Shown here: positions 1-6,952 of the stretch, piece by piece
Position numbering within the stretch: position 1 is the first letter of the stretch
Layout of the letters: each line of letters opens with the position of its first letter
From: Verrucomicrobiota bacterium
GTDB lineage: Bacteria; Verrucomicrobiota; Verrucomicrobiia; Chthoniobacterales; JAFAMB01
Assembly (NCBI GenBank): GCA_019241095.1
Contig: JAFAXJ010000615.1
Coordinates: 1 to 13,297 of the forward strand
DNA length: 13,297 nucleotides
Direction of reading: 5' to 3'
Notes under the pieces: model-generated
The model's input: only the letters and a program-made list of their open reading frames with translations
What the model was told of the DNA's origin: nothing
Databases searched by the model: none
Made by a program: the position numbers and the translations under genes

Positions 1-3000
1 AATGAATTGGATGACGCTAAGGTAGTCGAAAAAGGCCGGCTCGCGCCGGGCGAAATGATTGCTGTGGACACGCGGAGCGGCAAACTGCTGCGCGATTTCG
101 AAATCAAGCAGCACCTGGCGCGGCAGAAACCCTATCGCGAGTGGATCAAGGCCAATCTGGTTCGCCTTCAGGATCTGTCTGGCCCTGATATCCTGGAGAA
201 ACAGGAGGAGCTGGACATTCTGGGACTGAGTCAACAGCAGATTAGCTTTGGCTACACCAGCGAGGAACTCGACTTCGTCTTTCGGCCGATGCTGGCGGAT
301 GCACAGGAACCAATCGGCTCCATGGGAGACGACACACCCCTTGCCGTGCTCTCGCTACAGCCCCGGTTACTCTATACCTACTTCAAACAATTGTTTGCTC
401 AGGTCACCAATCCTCCGATTGACCCCATCCGTGAAAAGCTGGTGATGTCTTTAGCGTCAGCTATGGGATGGCGGCGGAACTTGCTCAGCGAGACGCCGGA
501 ACACTCGAAGCTGGTTCACTCGGATAGTCCCATTCTTTTTGAACACGAATTGAGAGCTCTCACGTCAATTCCCGGTGAGGATCATAGGGCTGTGACAATT
601 CCTGTTCTCTGGAACGTTACGGACGGCGCCGAAGGGCTAGAGAAAGCGATTGCTCGAATCGGTTTTGAAGTAGAGACAGCCGTTGATCAAGGAGTCCGCA
701 TTGTTGTACTATCAGACCGAGGACTCGACCATGAGCATATTGCCGTGCCGATGCTCCTCGCAACAGGAGCTGTTCATCATCACCTGATCCGGGTTGGCAA
801 AAGAATGAAATGCAGCTTGGTTTGTGAGACTGGCGAAGCTCGCGACGTGCATCAGATAGCGTGCCTGATCGGCTATGGCGCAAGCGCGATTTGTCCTTAT
901 CTGGCCTACGAAACTGCTCGTGAGTTGCTAGACAAGGGCCAGCTTGGCGATCAAATGACGTATGAGAAGGCGTTGAAAAATTATCAAGGAGCTCTCGAAA
1001 AGGGAATACTCAAGATAATGTCCAAGATGGGCATTTCCGTAGTGGCGAGCTATCGAGGTGCTCAGATATTCGAAGCGATAGGGATAAGCTCGAAGCTGAT
1101 CGAGGAATGCTTTTCAGGAACCCCTTCGAAAGTGGAGGGGATTAGCTATCAGGATATTGCGGAGGAGACGATTAATCGGCATCAGCAGGCCTTTGGTAAA
1201 CCAGTTCCTGAGCCAAGCAGAAAGCTGGAACTAACCGATCCCGGATACTACCGCTTTCGTCGACAGGGGGAGCAGCATGCGATAACGCCGCCTGTGATCA
1301 AGAACTTTCACACCTTCGTTAAATCCAATAAGCCTGAAGATTATTTGACCTACATTGCCGCAATAAAACAGAGCCGTCCCAATTCATTGCGCGATCTGCT
1401 CGAGAGAGTACCGACGGGCAAAGCTTCGATCCCGGTGGAGGAAGTCGAACCGATCGAAGAAATTCGGCGCCGATTCACAACGGCTGGAATGTCGCTTGGG
1501 GCGCTTAGTCCCGAAGCGCATGAGTGTTTGGCCATCGCCATGAATCAGATTGGCGGCAAATCTAATTCGGGTGAAGGCGGCGAAGATCCGATCCGATTCC
1601 ATCGCCGCAAAAACGGCGACTGGCCCAATAGTGCAATCAAGCAAGTCGCTCAAGGTCGTTTTGGAGTAACTGCCGCTTATCTCGCAACTGCGAAAGAAAT
1701 CGAGATCAAGATGGCGCAGGGTGCCAAGCCCGGCGAGGGTGGACAATTACCCGGACACAAAGTTTCCGAAATGATAGCCCGGCTTCGAAAGAGTACGCCT
1801 GGAGTGACGCTCATTTCGCCACCGCCTCACCACGATATCTATTCGATTGAAGATCTTGCACAGCTGATTTATGACCTGAAGCAGGTTAACCCGCGCGCGA
1901 AAGTTTGCGTCAAATTGGTGGCGGAAGCTGGAATAGGTACTATCGCTGCGGGTGTGGCGAAAGCTCATGCCGACATAATACTTATTAGTGGCCATGAGGG
2001 AGGCACCGGGGCGTCGCCCCTGAGTTCAATAAAGAATGCCGGAAGCGCTTGGGAGCTTGGTGTGTCCGAGACGCACCAGGTATTGATGCTCAATGGTTTG
2101 CGTAATCGTGTGATCCTGCGCACCGATGGAGGCATGCGCACCGGGGAAGACATCGTTTTTGCCGCGTTGCTCGGTGCAGAAGAATTCAACTTCGGTACGA
2201 CAGCTTTGATTGCTTCCGGCTGTGTTTATGTCAGGCAATGCCACCTCAATACCTGTCCGGTCGGGGTGGCAACGCAGGACGAGCGTTTGCGCGCAAAGTT
2301 CAAGGGCAAGCCGGAGTATGTAGTGAATTTTTTTAACAGTGTCGCTCAAGAGGTGCGCGAATTAATGGCCGGCATGGGTATCGCTAATTTCAACGACTTG
2401 GTTGGAAGAGTCGAGTACCTGCGCCAGAAGCATATTCAGGATCACCCTAAAGCGAACAAGCTTAACCTGGGAAGCCTTCTTGTGAATGTGGCCAAGGATG
2501 ACGATTCGCAAGCTCGCCATAACACCTGGGAGCGAAACGATCCGCCTTTAGGTCGCCGGATCGACGATTCAATTCTGCAGGACGCGCGAGAAGCCGTCAA
2601 CGGACAGTTGCCAATCGCCCTATCTTATCGAGTAAAGAATACGAATCGTGCGATTGCTACAAAGTTATCCGGCGAGATCGCATACCTGTGGGGGGAGCAA
2701 GGGTTACCTGAAGGTACGATCGACTTGAATTTGCAGGGAAGTGCAGGACAAAGCTTAGGAGCATTTCTCAGCCCCGGAGTTCGCATCGTACTCACCGGTG
2801 AGGCGAATGACTATGTGGGTAAAGGAATGGCGGGCGGTGAAATTATCGTTAGGCCTCCGGCGAACAGGAAGTATGTCGCTCACGAAAACTCGATTGTCGG
2901 TAATACCTGTCTTTACGGTGCTACTGGCGGGATGTTCTTTGCAGCAGGACGCGCCGGCGAACGGTTTGGGGTTCGTAACTCGGGCGCTGTGGCCGTGGTG

Positions 3001-3384
3001 GAGGGTTTAGGCGATCATGGTTGTGAATACATGACGCGCGGCACGGTTCTCGTGCTAGGAGAAACTGGTCGAAACTTCGGCGCGGGAATGACTGGTGGAA
3101 TGGCGTTTGTGCTAGATCTCAGTGACGCTTTCCCGTCGCGGTTGAATAAAGAGCTAGTTCGACACGATCGCCTTGAACTCGAAGAGGATCTCCTGGCAAT
3201 CAAAGAACTAATTTATAAACATCTCGAACGCACCGAAAGCGACCGAGCGAAGGAGATACTTTCGGACTGGTCGAAGTATGAGCGAGCGTTCTGGAAAATC
3301 CGACCAATATCGTCTGCGACTCCGGCCAAAGCAGTCCCTAGTGTCGTAGAACCTGCCGCGAGCACATCAGCGGCAAAAACCTAG
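1..3384 (+). CDS. gltB: Glutamate synthase large (alpha) subunit, 5'-truncated by window edge
   Basis: The large subunit of glutamate synthase (GOGAT) makes two glutamates from glutamine and 2-oxoglutarate in the cytoplasm. The frame is open from base 1, giving 1127 residues of a protein that is usually about 1500. The fragment opens at the tail of the N-terminal glutaminase domain (KVVEKGRLAPGEM), so most of that domain and its catalytic Cys lie outside. In fragment numbering: central domain from about 165; FMN-binding synthase domain about 450-830, with GMSLGALS (496-503), PGEGGQLPG (577-585) and GHEGGTGASP (664-673); and [3Fe-4S] cysteines C741, C747 and C752 in CVYVRQCHLNTCPVG. The C-terminal GXGXG beta-helix spans about 890-1075, followed by a short Ala/Pro-rich tail. 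The core is intact with no frameshift. gltD, the usual partner, is not downstream. An NADPH-type and a ferredoxin-type enzyme cannot be told apart from this fragment. Confidence 0.97.
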   Translation, partial: NELDDAKVVEKGRLAPGEMIAVDTRSGKLLRDFEIKQHLARQKPYREWIKANLVRLQDLSGPDILEKQEELDILGLSQQQISFGYTSEELDFVFRPMLADAQEPIGSMGDDTPLAVLSLQPRLLYTYFKQLFAQVTNPPIDPIREKLVMSLASAMGWRRNLLSETPEHSKLVHSDSPILFEHELRALTSIPGEDHRAVTIPVLWNVTDGAEGLEKAIARIGFEVETAVDQGVRIVVLSDRGLDHEHIAVPMLLATGAVHHHLIRVGKRMKCSLVCETGEARDVHQIACLIGYGASAICPYLAYETARELLDKGQLGDQMTYEKALKNYQGALEKGILKIMSKMGISVVASYRGAQIFEAIGISSKLIEECFSGTPSKVEGISYQDIAEETINRHQQAFGKPVPEPSRKLELTDPGYYRFRRQGEQHAITPPVIKNFHTFVKSNKPEDYLTYIAAIKQSRPNSLRDLLERVPTGKASIPVEEVEPIEEIRRRFTTAGMSLGALSPEAHECLAIAMNQIGGKSNSGEGGEDPIRFHRRKNGDWPNSAIKQVAQGRFGVTAAYLATAKEIEIKMAQGAKPGEGGQLPGHKVSEMIARLRKSTPGVTLISPPPHHDIYSIEDLAQLIYDLKQVNPRAKVCVKLVAEAGIGTIAAGVAKAHADIILISGHEGGTGASPLSSIKNAGSAWELGVSETHQVLMLNGLRNRVILRTDGGMRTGEDIVFAALLGAEEFNFGTTALIASGCVYVRQCHLNTCPVGVATQDERLRAKFKGKPEYVVNFFNSVAQEVRELMAGMGIANFNDLVGRVEYLRQKHIQDHPKANKLNLGSLLVNVAKDDDSQARHNTWERNDPPLGRRIDDSILQDAREAVNGQLPIALSYRVKNTNRAIATKLSGEIAYLWGEQGLPEGTIDLNLQGSAGQSLGAFLSPGVRIVLTGEANDYVGKGMAGGEIIVRPPANRKYVAHENSIVGNTCLYGATGGMFFAAGRAGERFGVRNSGAVAVVEGLGDHGCEYMTRGTVLVLGETGRNFGAGMTGGMAFVLDLSDAFPSRLNKELVRHDRLELEEDLLAIKELIYKHLERTESDRAKEILSDWSKYERAFWKIRPISSATPAKAVPSVVEPAASTSAAKT

Positions 3385-3389
3385 CCTAT

Positions 3390-3779
3390 ATGGAAGCTGT
3401 TACTCAGTTGGCATTGTTCCTTGCCAATCGGCCGGGAACGCTGGCAGCGGTCTGCGACGCGTTGGCGACGGAGGAAATCAACATCTTTGCGTTGACCATT
3501 TCGGATACCGTTGACCATTCGGTAGTGCGGATGGTTGTTAGCGACCCTAAAAAAGCGCTCTCGATCTTTGAAGAACATGGGACTTTGGTAGTCGAGAGCG
3601 ATGTAATCATGCTCGAGCACGACAACAGACCTGGAACTTTGTCTGGTATCGCAAAAAAATTGGCAGCTCAAGGTGTCAACATCGAGTACGCCTACCTCGC
3701 CGGTGCACCCGGGTCGAACCGAAGCCTGCTGATTCTTCGTCCAAACGACCTTAAGAAAGCAATTGACGTTCTGAGTTAG
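3390..3779 (+). CDS. Tandem ACT-domain protein (small amino-acid-binding regulator type)
   Basis: This 129-residue protein consists of two ACT domains and nothing else. ACT1 (about 5-68) carries ANRPGTL at 12-18; ACT2 (about 72-129) carries DNRPGTL at 78-84. These are the loop motifs that form ligand pockets at ACT dimer interfaces. It resembles the stand-alone double-ACT family (COG4747 type), whose ligand is generally unknown. The ATG lies 5 bp after the gltB stop codon, with no Shine-Dalgarno sequence between, so it is probably translated by coupling on the gltB transcript. From context I infer a role in sensing an amino acid, such as glutamine or glutamate, linked to GOGAT activity or expression; the sequence does not prove it. 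There is no catalytic or DNA-binding domain, so any regulation must act through binding a partner. Confidence 0.88.
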   Translation: MEAVTQLALFLANRPGTLAAVCDALATEEINIFALTISDTVDHSVVRMVVSDPKKALSIFEEHGTLVVESDVIMLEHDNRPGTLSGIAKKLAAQGVNIEYAYLAGAPGSNRSLLILRPNDLKKAIDVLS

Positions 3780-3958
3780 AAGGCGAGGTCTCAAGGCAGC
3801 TGAAGCGGCCGAACGGGTCTCTCTTGCTTACAGCGAATGGTCTTAAGGCAAAGTACAGCACTCGCCAGGAACGGGAAACCTTCTTCGCGTTGAGTTTTTT
3901 GTTAATTGCCTTGGCGCTGACGGCTCGGCAAGAATCCTCGCCCTACGTTGCGGACTGA

Positions 3959-3994
3959 AGCCGAAAGGCCCGTCGGAATCGGGCCCTTTCGGCT
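3959..3994 (-). terminator. Strong hairpin after rplQ, likely terminator of rpoA-rplQ
   Basis: The left arm AGCCGAAAGGCCCG (3959-3972) pairs with CGGGCCCTTTCGGCT (3980-3994) around a 7-nt loop, with a single bulged base. It begins 7 bases beyond the rplQ stop codon. It sits in the 222-bp gap between two convergent units (gltB-ACT from the left, rpoA-rplQ from the right), so it could stop both. Neither strand has a T-run after the stem, so it is not a textbook intrinsic terminator. The rest of the gap (3780-3958) shows no gene. A T6 run at 3895-3900 lacks a convincing stem upstream. Confidence 0.6.
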
Positions 3995-4001
3995 CTAAAC
4001 C

Positions 4002-4421
4002 TCAATTGGCAGGTTTTTGCGGCTTGGTGGGCTTATTTGGCGTTTGCGGTGTTTCTTCGACCACAGCCAGATCGACAAGTTCGAGATAAGCCATCGGCGA
4101 GGCATCACTCTGCCGAAATCCAAGTTTCACAATTCGACAATAGCCTCCAGAACGGTTCGCGCTTCGCGGACCAACCTCAGCAAACAGTTTTTGCACTGCA
4201 CTTTTTTGGTGTAAGTATGCAAAAGCCAGCCGGCGCGCATGGATGTCGCCTCGCTTCGCAAGAGTAAGCATCTTCTCTGCAATGGGCCTTGCGGCTTTCG
4301 CTTTAGCCAAGGTGGTTCTAATTCTCTGATGTTCGATCAAGCTGCATACCTGGTTAGCTAACATCAGATTGCGATGCTCAGCTTTGCGGCCCAGCTTGAT
4401 GGTCCTTCGTGAATGACGCAT
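4002..4421 (-). CDS. rplQ: 50S ribosomal protein L17
   Basis: L17 is a large-subunit ribosomal protein near the peptide exit tunnel. The start MRHSRRTIKLGRKAEHRN and the following LANQVCSLIEHQRIRTTLAKAK are typical of the family, as is GGYCRIVKLGFRQSDASPMA near the end. The protein is 139 residues against about 127 in E. coli. The excess is a Pro/Lys/Thr-rich tail (ETPQTPNKPTKPQKPAN) of the kind that varies between phyla. Its ATG follows the rpoA stop codon by 6 bp with no Shine-Dalgarno motif, so translational coupling to rpoA is likely. The rpoA-rplQ order is the conserved end of the alpha operon. Confidence 0.97.
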   Translation of the reverse strand: MRHSRRTIKLGRKAEHRNLMLANQVCSLIEHQRIRTTLAKAKAARPIAEKMLTLAKRGDIHARRLAFAYLHQKSAVQKLFAEVGPRSANRSGGYCRIVKLGFRQSDASPMAYLELVDLAVVEETPQTPNKPTKPQKPAN

Positions 4422-4427
4422 AAAGGT

Positions 4428-5462
4428 TTACCAAGCTAGAAGTTTGCCATCTTCGGCCCGTTCGCCTCCCATTGGCGGCTCAACCAGGCCAGGTTCAAAT
4501 TTCATTCCGAGACTCAGCCCCAATTGTTGAAGCTTTTCCTTGATCTCGTTCAGAGACTTTTTCCCAAAGTTCCGATACTTCAGCATCTCGGCTTCGGTCT
4601 TCATTGCCAACTGGCCCACAGTAGTGATGTTTGCGTTATTCAGACAGTTGGCAGCACGAACAGAGAGCTCAATCTCGTTCACGCTCATGTTCAACAATTT
4701 CTTCAGCCGCGTGTTCTCTTGGCTTACCTCCTCAGGCGTTTCGTCAAATTCCACCTGGCTGTCGTCATAGTTCACGAATACATCGAGATGATGACGTAAA
4801 ATGGCTGAAGCTTGCAAAAGCGCCTCGTCCGGCGTGATCCGCCCATCAGTCCAAATTTCAATTATCAGCTTGTCATAATCCGTTCGCTGACCGACACGAG
4901 TGTTTTCAACCGCATATTTCACCCGTGTAACCGGCGAAAAGATTGAATCGATCGGTATAACTCCGATAGCCATTTCCGGCCGTTTGTTCTCTTCTCCGGT
5001 GAAAAAGCCTCGACCCACGCGAACGTCAAATTCGGCTTCGAATTTCTGTTTGCGATCTAACGTGCAGACAATCTGGTCGGTATTCAGAACCTCAATTCCC
5101 TGAATCGTTTGAATGTCGCCGGCTGTGATCGCTCCCTCTCTGTTTACGTTGATTGAAACGGTGCGAGGTTCGTGGTCGACCGCTTTGAACTTGACCTTTT
5201 TCAAATTCAGAATGATATCCGTCACATCCTCAACAATTCCAGGCAGCGAAGCAAACTCGTGTTGCGCTCCCGTGATCCGGGCGGCAGTGATTGCTGCACC
5301 TTCCAAAGATGAAAGCAGAACCCTGCGAAGAGAATTACCAACCGTATGGCCGTAACCCGCTTCAAAGGGTTCAGCGATAAATTTTGCGTAAGTTTCGGTC
5401 GCCGTAGCCTCTTCCTTATGAAGGCTCTTTGGCATTTCGAAACGTCCTAAACGAACGGGCAT
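4428..5462 (-). CDS. rpoA: DNA-directed RNA polymerase alpha subunit
   Basis: Alpha forms the dimer on which RNA polymerase assembles; its C-terminal domain binds UP elements and activators. The chosen ATG at 5462 gives 344 residues (E. coli 329) beginning MPVRLGRFEMPK. GGAAAG stands 5 nt upstream. The frame stays open 50 codons further up to 5612, but that extension (for example LLLDKTAVLWLIPG) is unlike any alpha subunit. N-terminal domain: FIAEPFEAGYGHT then NSLRRVLLSSLEGAAIT, the dimerisation core. C-terminal domain from about 256: ELSVRAANCLNNANI, where R269 corresponds to the DNA-contacting R265 of E. coli, and FGKKSLNEIKEKL. The protein ends in a Gly/Glu-rich tail. rplQ follows directly. 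Upstream lies a dehydrogenase gene rather than rpsD, so this copy needs its own promoter. Confidence 0.97.
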   Translation of the reverse strand: MPVRLGRFEMPKSLHKEEATATETYAKFIAEPFEAGYGHTVGNSLRRVLLSSLEGAAITAARITGAQHEFASLPGIVEDVTDIILNLKKVKFKAVDHEPRTVSINVNREGAITAGDIQTIQGIEVLNTDQIVCTLDRKQKFEAEFDVRVGRGFFTGEENKRPEMAIGVIPIDSIFSPVTRVKYAVENTRVGQRTDYDKLIIEIWTDGRITPDEALLQASAILRHHLDVFVNYDDSQVEFDETPEEVSQENTRLKKLLNMSVNEIELSVRAANCLNNANITTVGQLAMKTEAEMLKYRNFGKKSLNEIKEKLQQLGLSLGMKFEPGLVEPPMGGERAEDGKLLAW

Positions 5463-5564
5463 AGAATCTTTCCAGTTAGCCGGGTTTCCCCTGCCGCGTA
5501 CGGTCAGGCGCCCAAAAGGCTCCAACCCAGGGACCAACGGCAATGCATGGCGCGCGGGACCCGG

Positions 5565-5593
5565 AATGAGCCATAGCACTGCTGTTTTGTCAA
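5565..5593 (-). promoter_or_regulatory. Candidate rpoA promoter (perfect -35, weak -10)
   Basis: On the minus strand a perfect TTGACA lies at 5593-5588, about 125 bp upstream of the rpoA ATG. At 17-bp spacing the -10 position holds CTCATT (5570-5565), which is poor; TATGGC is nearby but too close at 12 bp. Transcription from here would give a leader of about 95 nt. The case rests on the -35 element and on the need for a promoter in the 251-bp gap. Confidence 0.3.
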
Positions 5594-5635
5594 GAAGCAA
5601 CGAAAGGCTCAACGGTCCCGGTCAAAAGTGCCGTC

Positions 5636-5698
5636 TCCGTTCCCGGAACGGAATCGCTCACTGCCTTAATACCTACTGTGTTCTCGAATCGAGTAGGT
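5636..5698 (-). other. Two inverted repeats between the dehydrogenase gene and rpoA
   Basis: TCCGTTC (5636-5642) and GAACGGA (5646-5652) form a perfect 7-bp stem with a 3-nt loop. ACCTACT (5671-5677) and AGTAGGT (5692-5698) form a second 7-bp stem around a 14-nt loop, which contains a competing CTCG/CGAG stem. Both lie between the dehydrogenase stop codon (5714) and the candidate rpoA promoter. They could end the dehydrogenase transcript or act as operators. No T-run follows on the minus strand. I see no gene anywhere in 5463-5713. Confidence 0.35.
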
Positions 5699-5713
5699 TA
5701 CCCAGCGCCCTCA

Positions 5714-6769
5714 TTACACCTTTTCCGCAATTGCTTTTCCAACGTCCTCGGTCGAAGCCGTCCCACCGATGTCCCGCGTCCTGGGCCCATTTTCGACTAC
5801 GTCTTCGATTGCTGCTACCACAGCGTTCGCTGCGTCTAGCTCCCCCAAATGTTCAAGCATCATGGCTCCAGACCATATTTGACCAATCGGATTCGCGATG
5901 TGTTTGCCGGCTATATCTGGAGCTGAGCCATGTACAGGTTCGAACATTGAAGGGAATTTTTTTTCGGGATTCAGATTAGCTGAAGGCGCTATCCCGATCG
6001 TACCGGCACAAGCAGGGCCAAGATCGGAAAGAATATCTCCAAAAAGATTCGATCCGACAACGACGTCGAACCAATCCGGATGAAGCACAAAGTGGGCTGT
6101 CAAAATATCAATGTGGAACTGGTTTTTGGATATATATGGATATTCAGCGCCGATCGCCGCAAATCGCTCATCCCAGAACGGCATCGTAATCGTAATGCCA
6201 TTTGATTTCGTCGCTGAAGTAACCAGTTTCCTCTCGCGCGTTTTTGCTAACTCGAACGCGTATCGCAAAATGCGATCGACTCCATGACGCGTAAAGATCG
6301 ATTGCTGGCAGGCCATCTCGAATTCTGTTCCCTCATGGATTCGGCCGCCAATCGATGAATATTCGCCCTCATTGTTTTCTCGAACGATAATAAAGTCAAT
6401 TTCGGTTGCGCTTCGGTTTCGCAACGGCGAGTCGATCCCCTTCATAAATCGAATGGGCCGAACATTTGCATACTGTTCAAATCGGCGCCTAATCGGAATC
6501 AACAGTCCCCAAAGTGAGACGTGGTCCGGGACGCTCGGAAAGCCAACTGCTCCCAGAAAGATTGCGTCGTGTGAGTTGATCTTATCAAGTCCGTCAGCGG
6601 GCATCATCCTTCCCGTATGGTGGTAAAATTCACAACTCCAGGGAAAATGCTCCCAAAGGAATTTGATACCTGCCTTCTTCGCTGCCACGTCCAAAACTCG
6701 AATACCCTCCGCAACTACCTCTTTGCCTATCCCATCACCCGGTATCGTCGCTATCCGAAAATCTTTCAT
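5714..6769 (-). CDS. Tartrate dehydrogenase / D-malate dehydrogenase (decarboxylating) family enzyme
   Basis: This 351-residue protein is a beta-decarboxylating dehydrogenase of the isocitrate/isopropylmalate dehydrogenase superfamily. It matches the E. coli DmlA and Pseudomonas tartrate dehydrogenase type throughout: ATIPGDGIGKEV at 7-18, FPWSCEFYHHTGRMMPADG at 42-60, PDHVSLWGLL at 81-90, VRENNEGEYSS at 129-139, TSATKSNG with the expected catalytic K188, and NLFGDILSDLGPACAGT with the metal-site aspartates D245 and D249 (D221 from the other subunit). HGSAPDIAGK at 280-289 is in the NAD-binding region. The length is full and no catalytic residue is missing. The SLWG and FPWSC stretches argue for the malate/tartrate subgroup rather than LeuB. 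The substrate (D-malate, tartrate or another 2-hydroxyacid) cannot be fixed from sequence. There are no leucine or transporter genes beside it. The ATG at 6769 has no clear Shine-Dalgarno sequence. Confidence 0.92.
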   Translation of the reverse strand: MKDFRIATIPGDGIGKEVVAEGIRVLDVAAKKAGIKFLWEHFPWSCEFYHHTGRMMPADGLDKINSHDAIFLGAVGFPSVPDHVSLWGLLIPIRRRFEQYANVRPIRFMKGIDSPLRNRSATEIDFIIVRENNEGEYSSIGGRIHEGTEFEMACQQSIFTRHGVDRILRYAFELAKTRERKLVTSATKSNGITITMPFWDERFAAIGAEYPYISKNQFHIDILTAHFVLHPDWFDVVVGSNLFGDILSDLGPACAGTIGIAPSANLNPEKKFPSMFEPVHGSAPDIAGKHIANPIGQIWSGAMMLEHLGELDAANAVVAAIEDVVENGPRTRDIGGTASTEDVGKAIAEKV

Positions 6770-6952
6770 TCATTTCAATTGACCGGTTTGGCCTGCATTC
6801 AACCCGAAAATTTCATTCATAGTTCGGCTTTAATATCAAGTCTCTGGGCTGCCTGCGATCTGCCTGCTTGGATAAGTAAGCTGCTGCCCTTGGGCGACTC
6901 AAAGATTTTCATCGAGAAACTATGGTCGAGTTTGTATTATGCTGAGGCGAGA
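6770..6952. promoter_or_regulatory. Divergent intergenic region with candidate promoters
   Basis: This 183-bp gap separates two divergent genes and must hold both promoters. For the plus-strand oxidoreductase, TCGAGA (6912-6917), a 17-bp spacer and TATTAT (6935-6940) make a fair sigma70-type promoter; its start would fall near 6947, leaving a very short leader. GAGG at 6944-6947 is 5 nt from the ATG. For the minus-strand dehydrogenase, TTGATA (6839-6834) is a good -35 sequence without a good -10 at standard spacing. Confidence 0.35.

Noticed and set aside
1384..1746. 120-codon minus-strand open frame inside gltB
   Set aside because: It is antisense to the conserved FMN-binding domain of gltB and is a shadow frame.
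5463..5612. 50-codon N-terminal extension of the rpoA reading frame
   Set aside because: It does not resemble any alpha subunit, and the ATG at 5462 gives the expected N-terminus with GGAAAG 5 nt upstream.
5714..6769. LeuB (3-isopropylmalate dehydrogenase) identity for the dehydrogenase
   Set aside because: The FPWSC and PDHVSLWG stretches match the D-malate/tartrate subgroup, and no leucine genes are adjacent.
6617..6952. 112-codon upstream extension of the FAD oxidoreductase frame
   Set aside because: It overlaps the divergent dehydrogenase gene and its promoter region, and the Rossmann motif begins right after the ATG at 6953, which has a good GAGG site.
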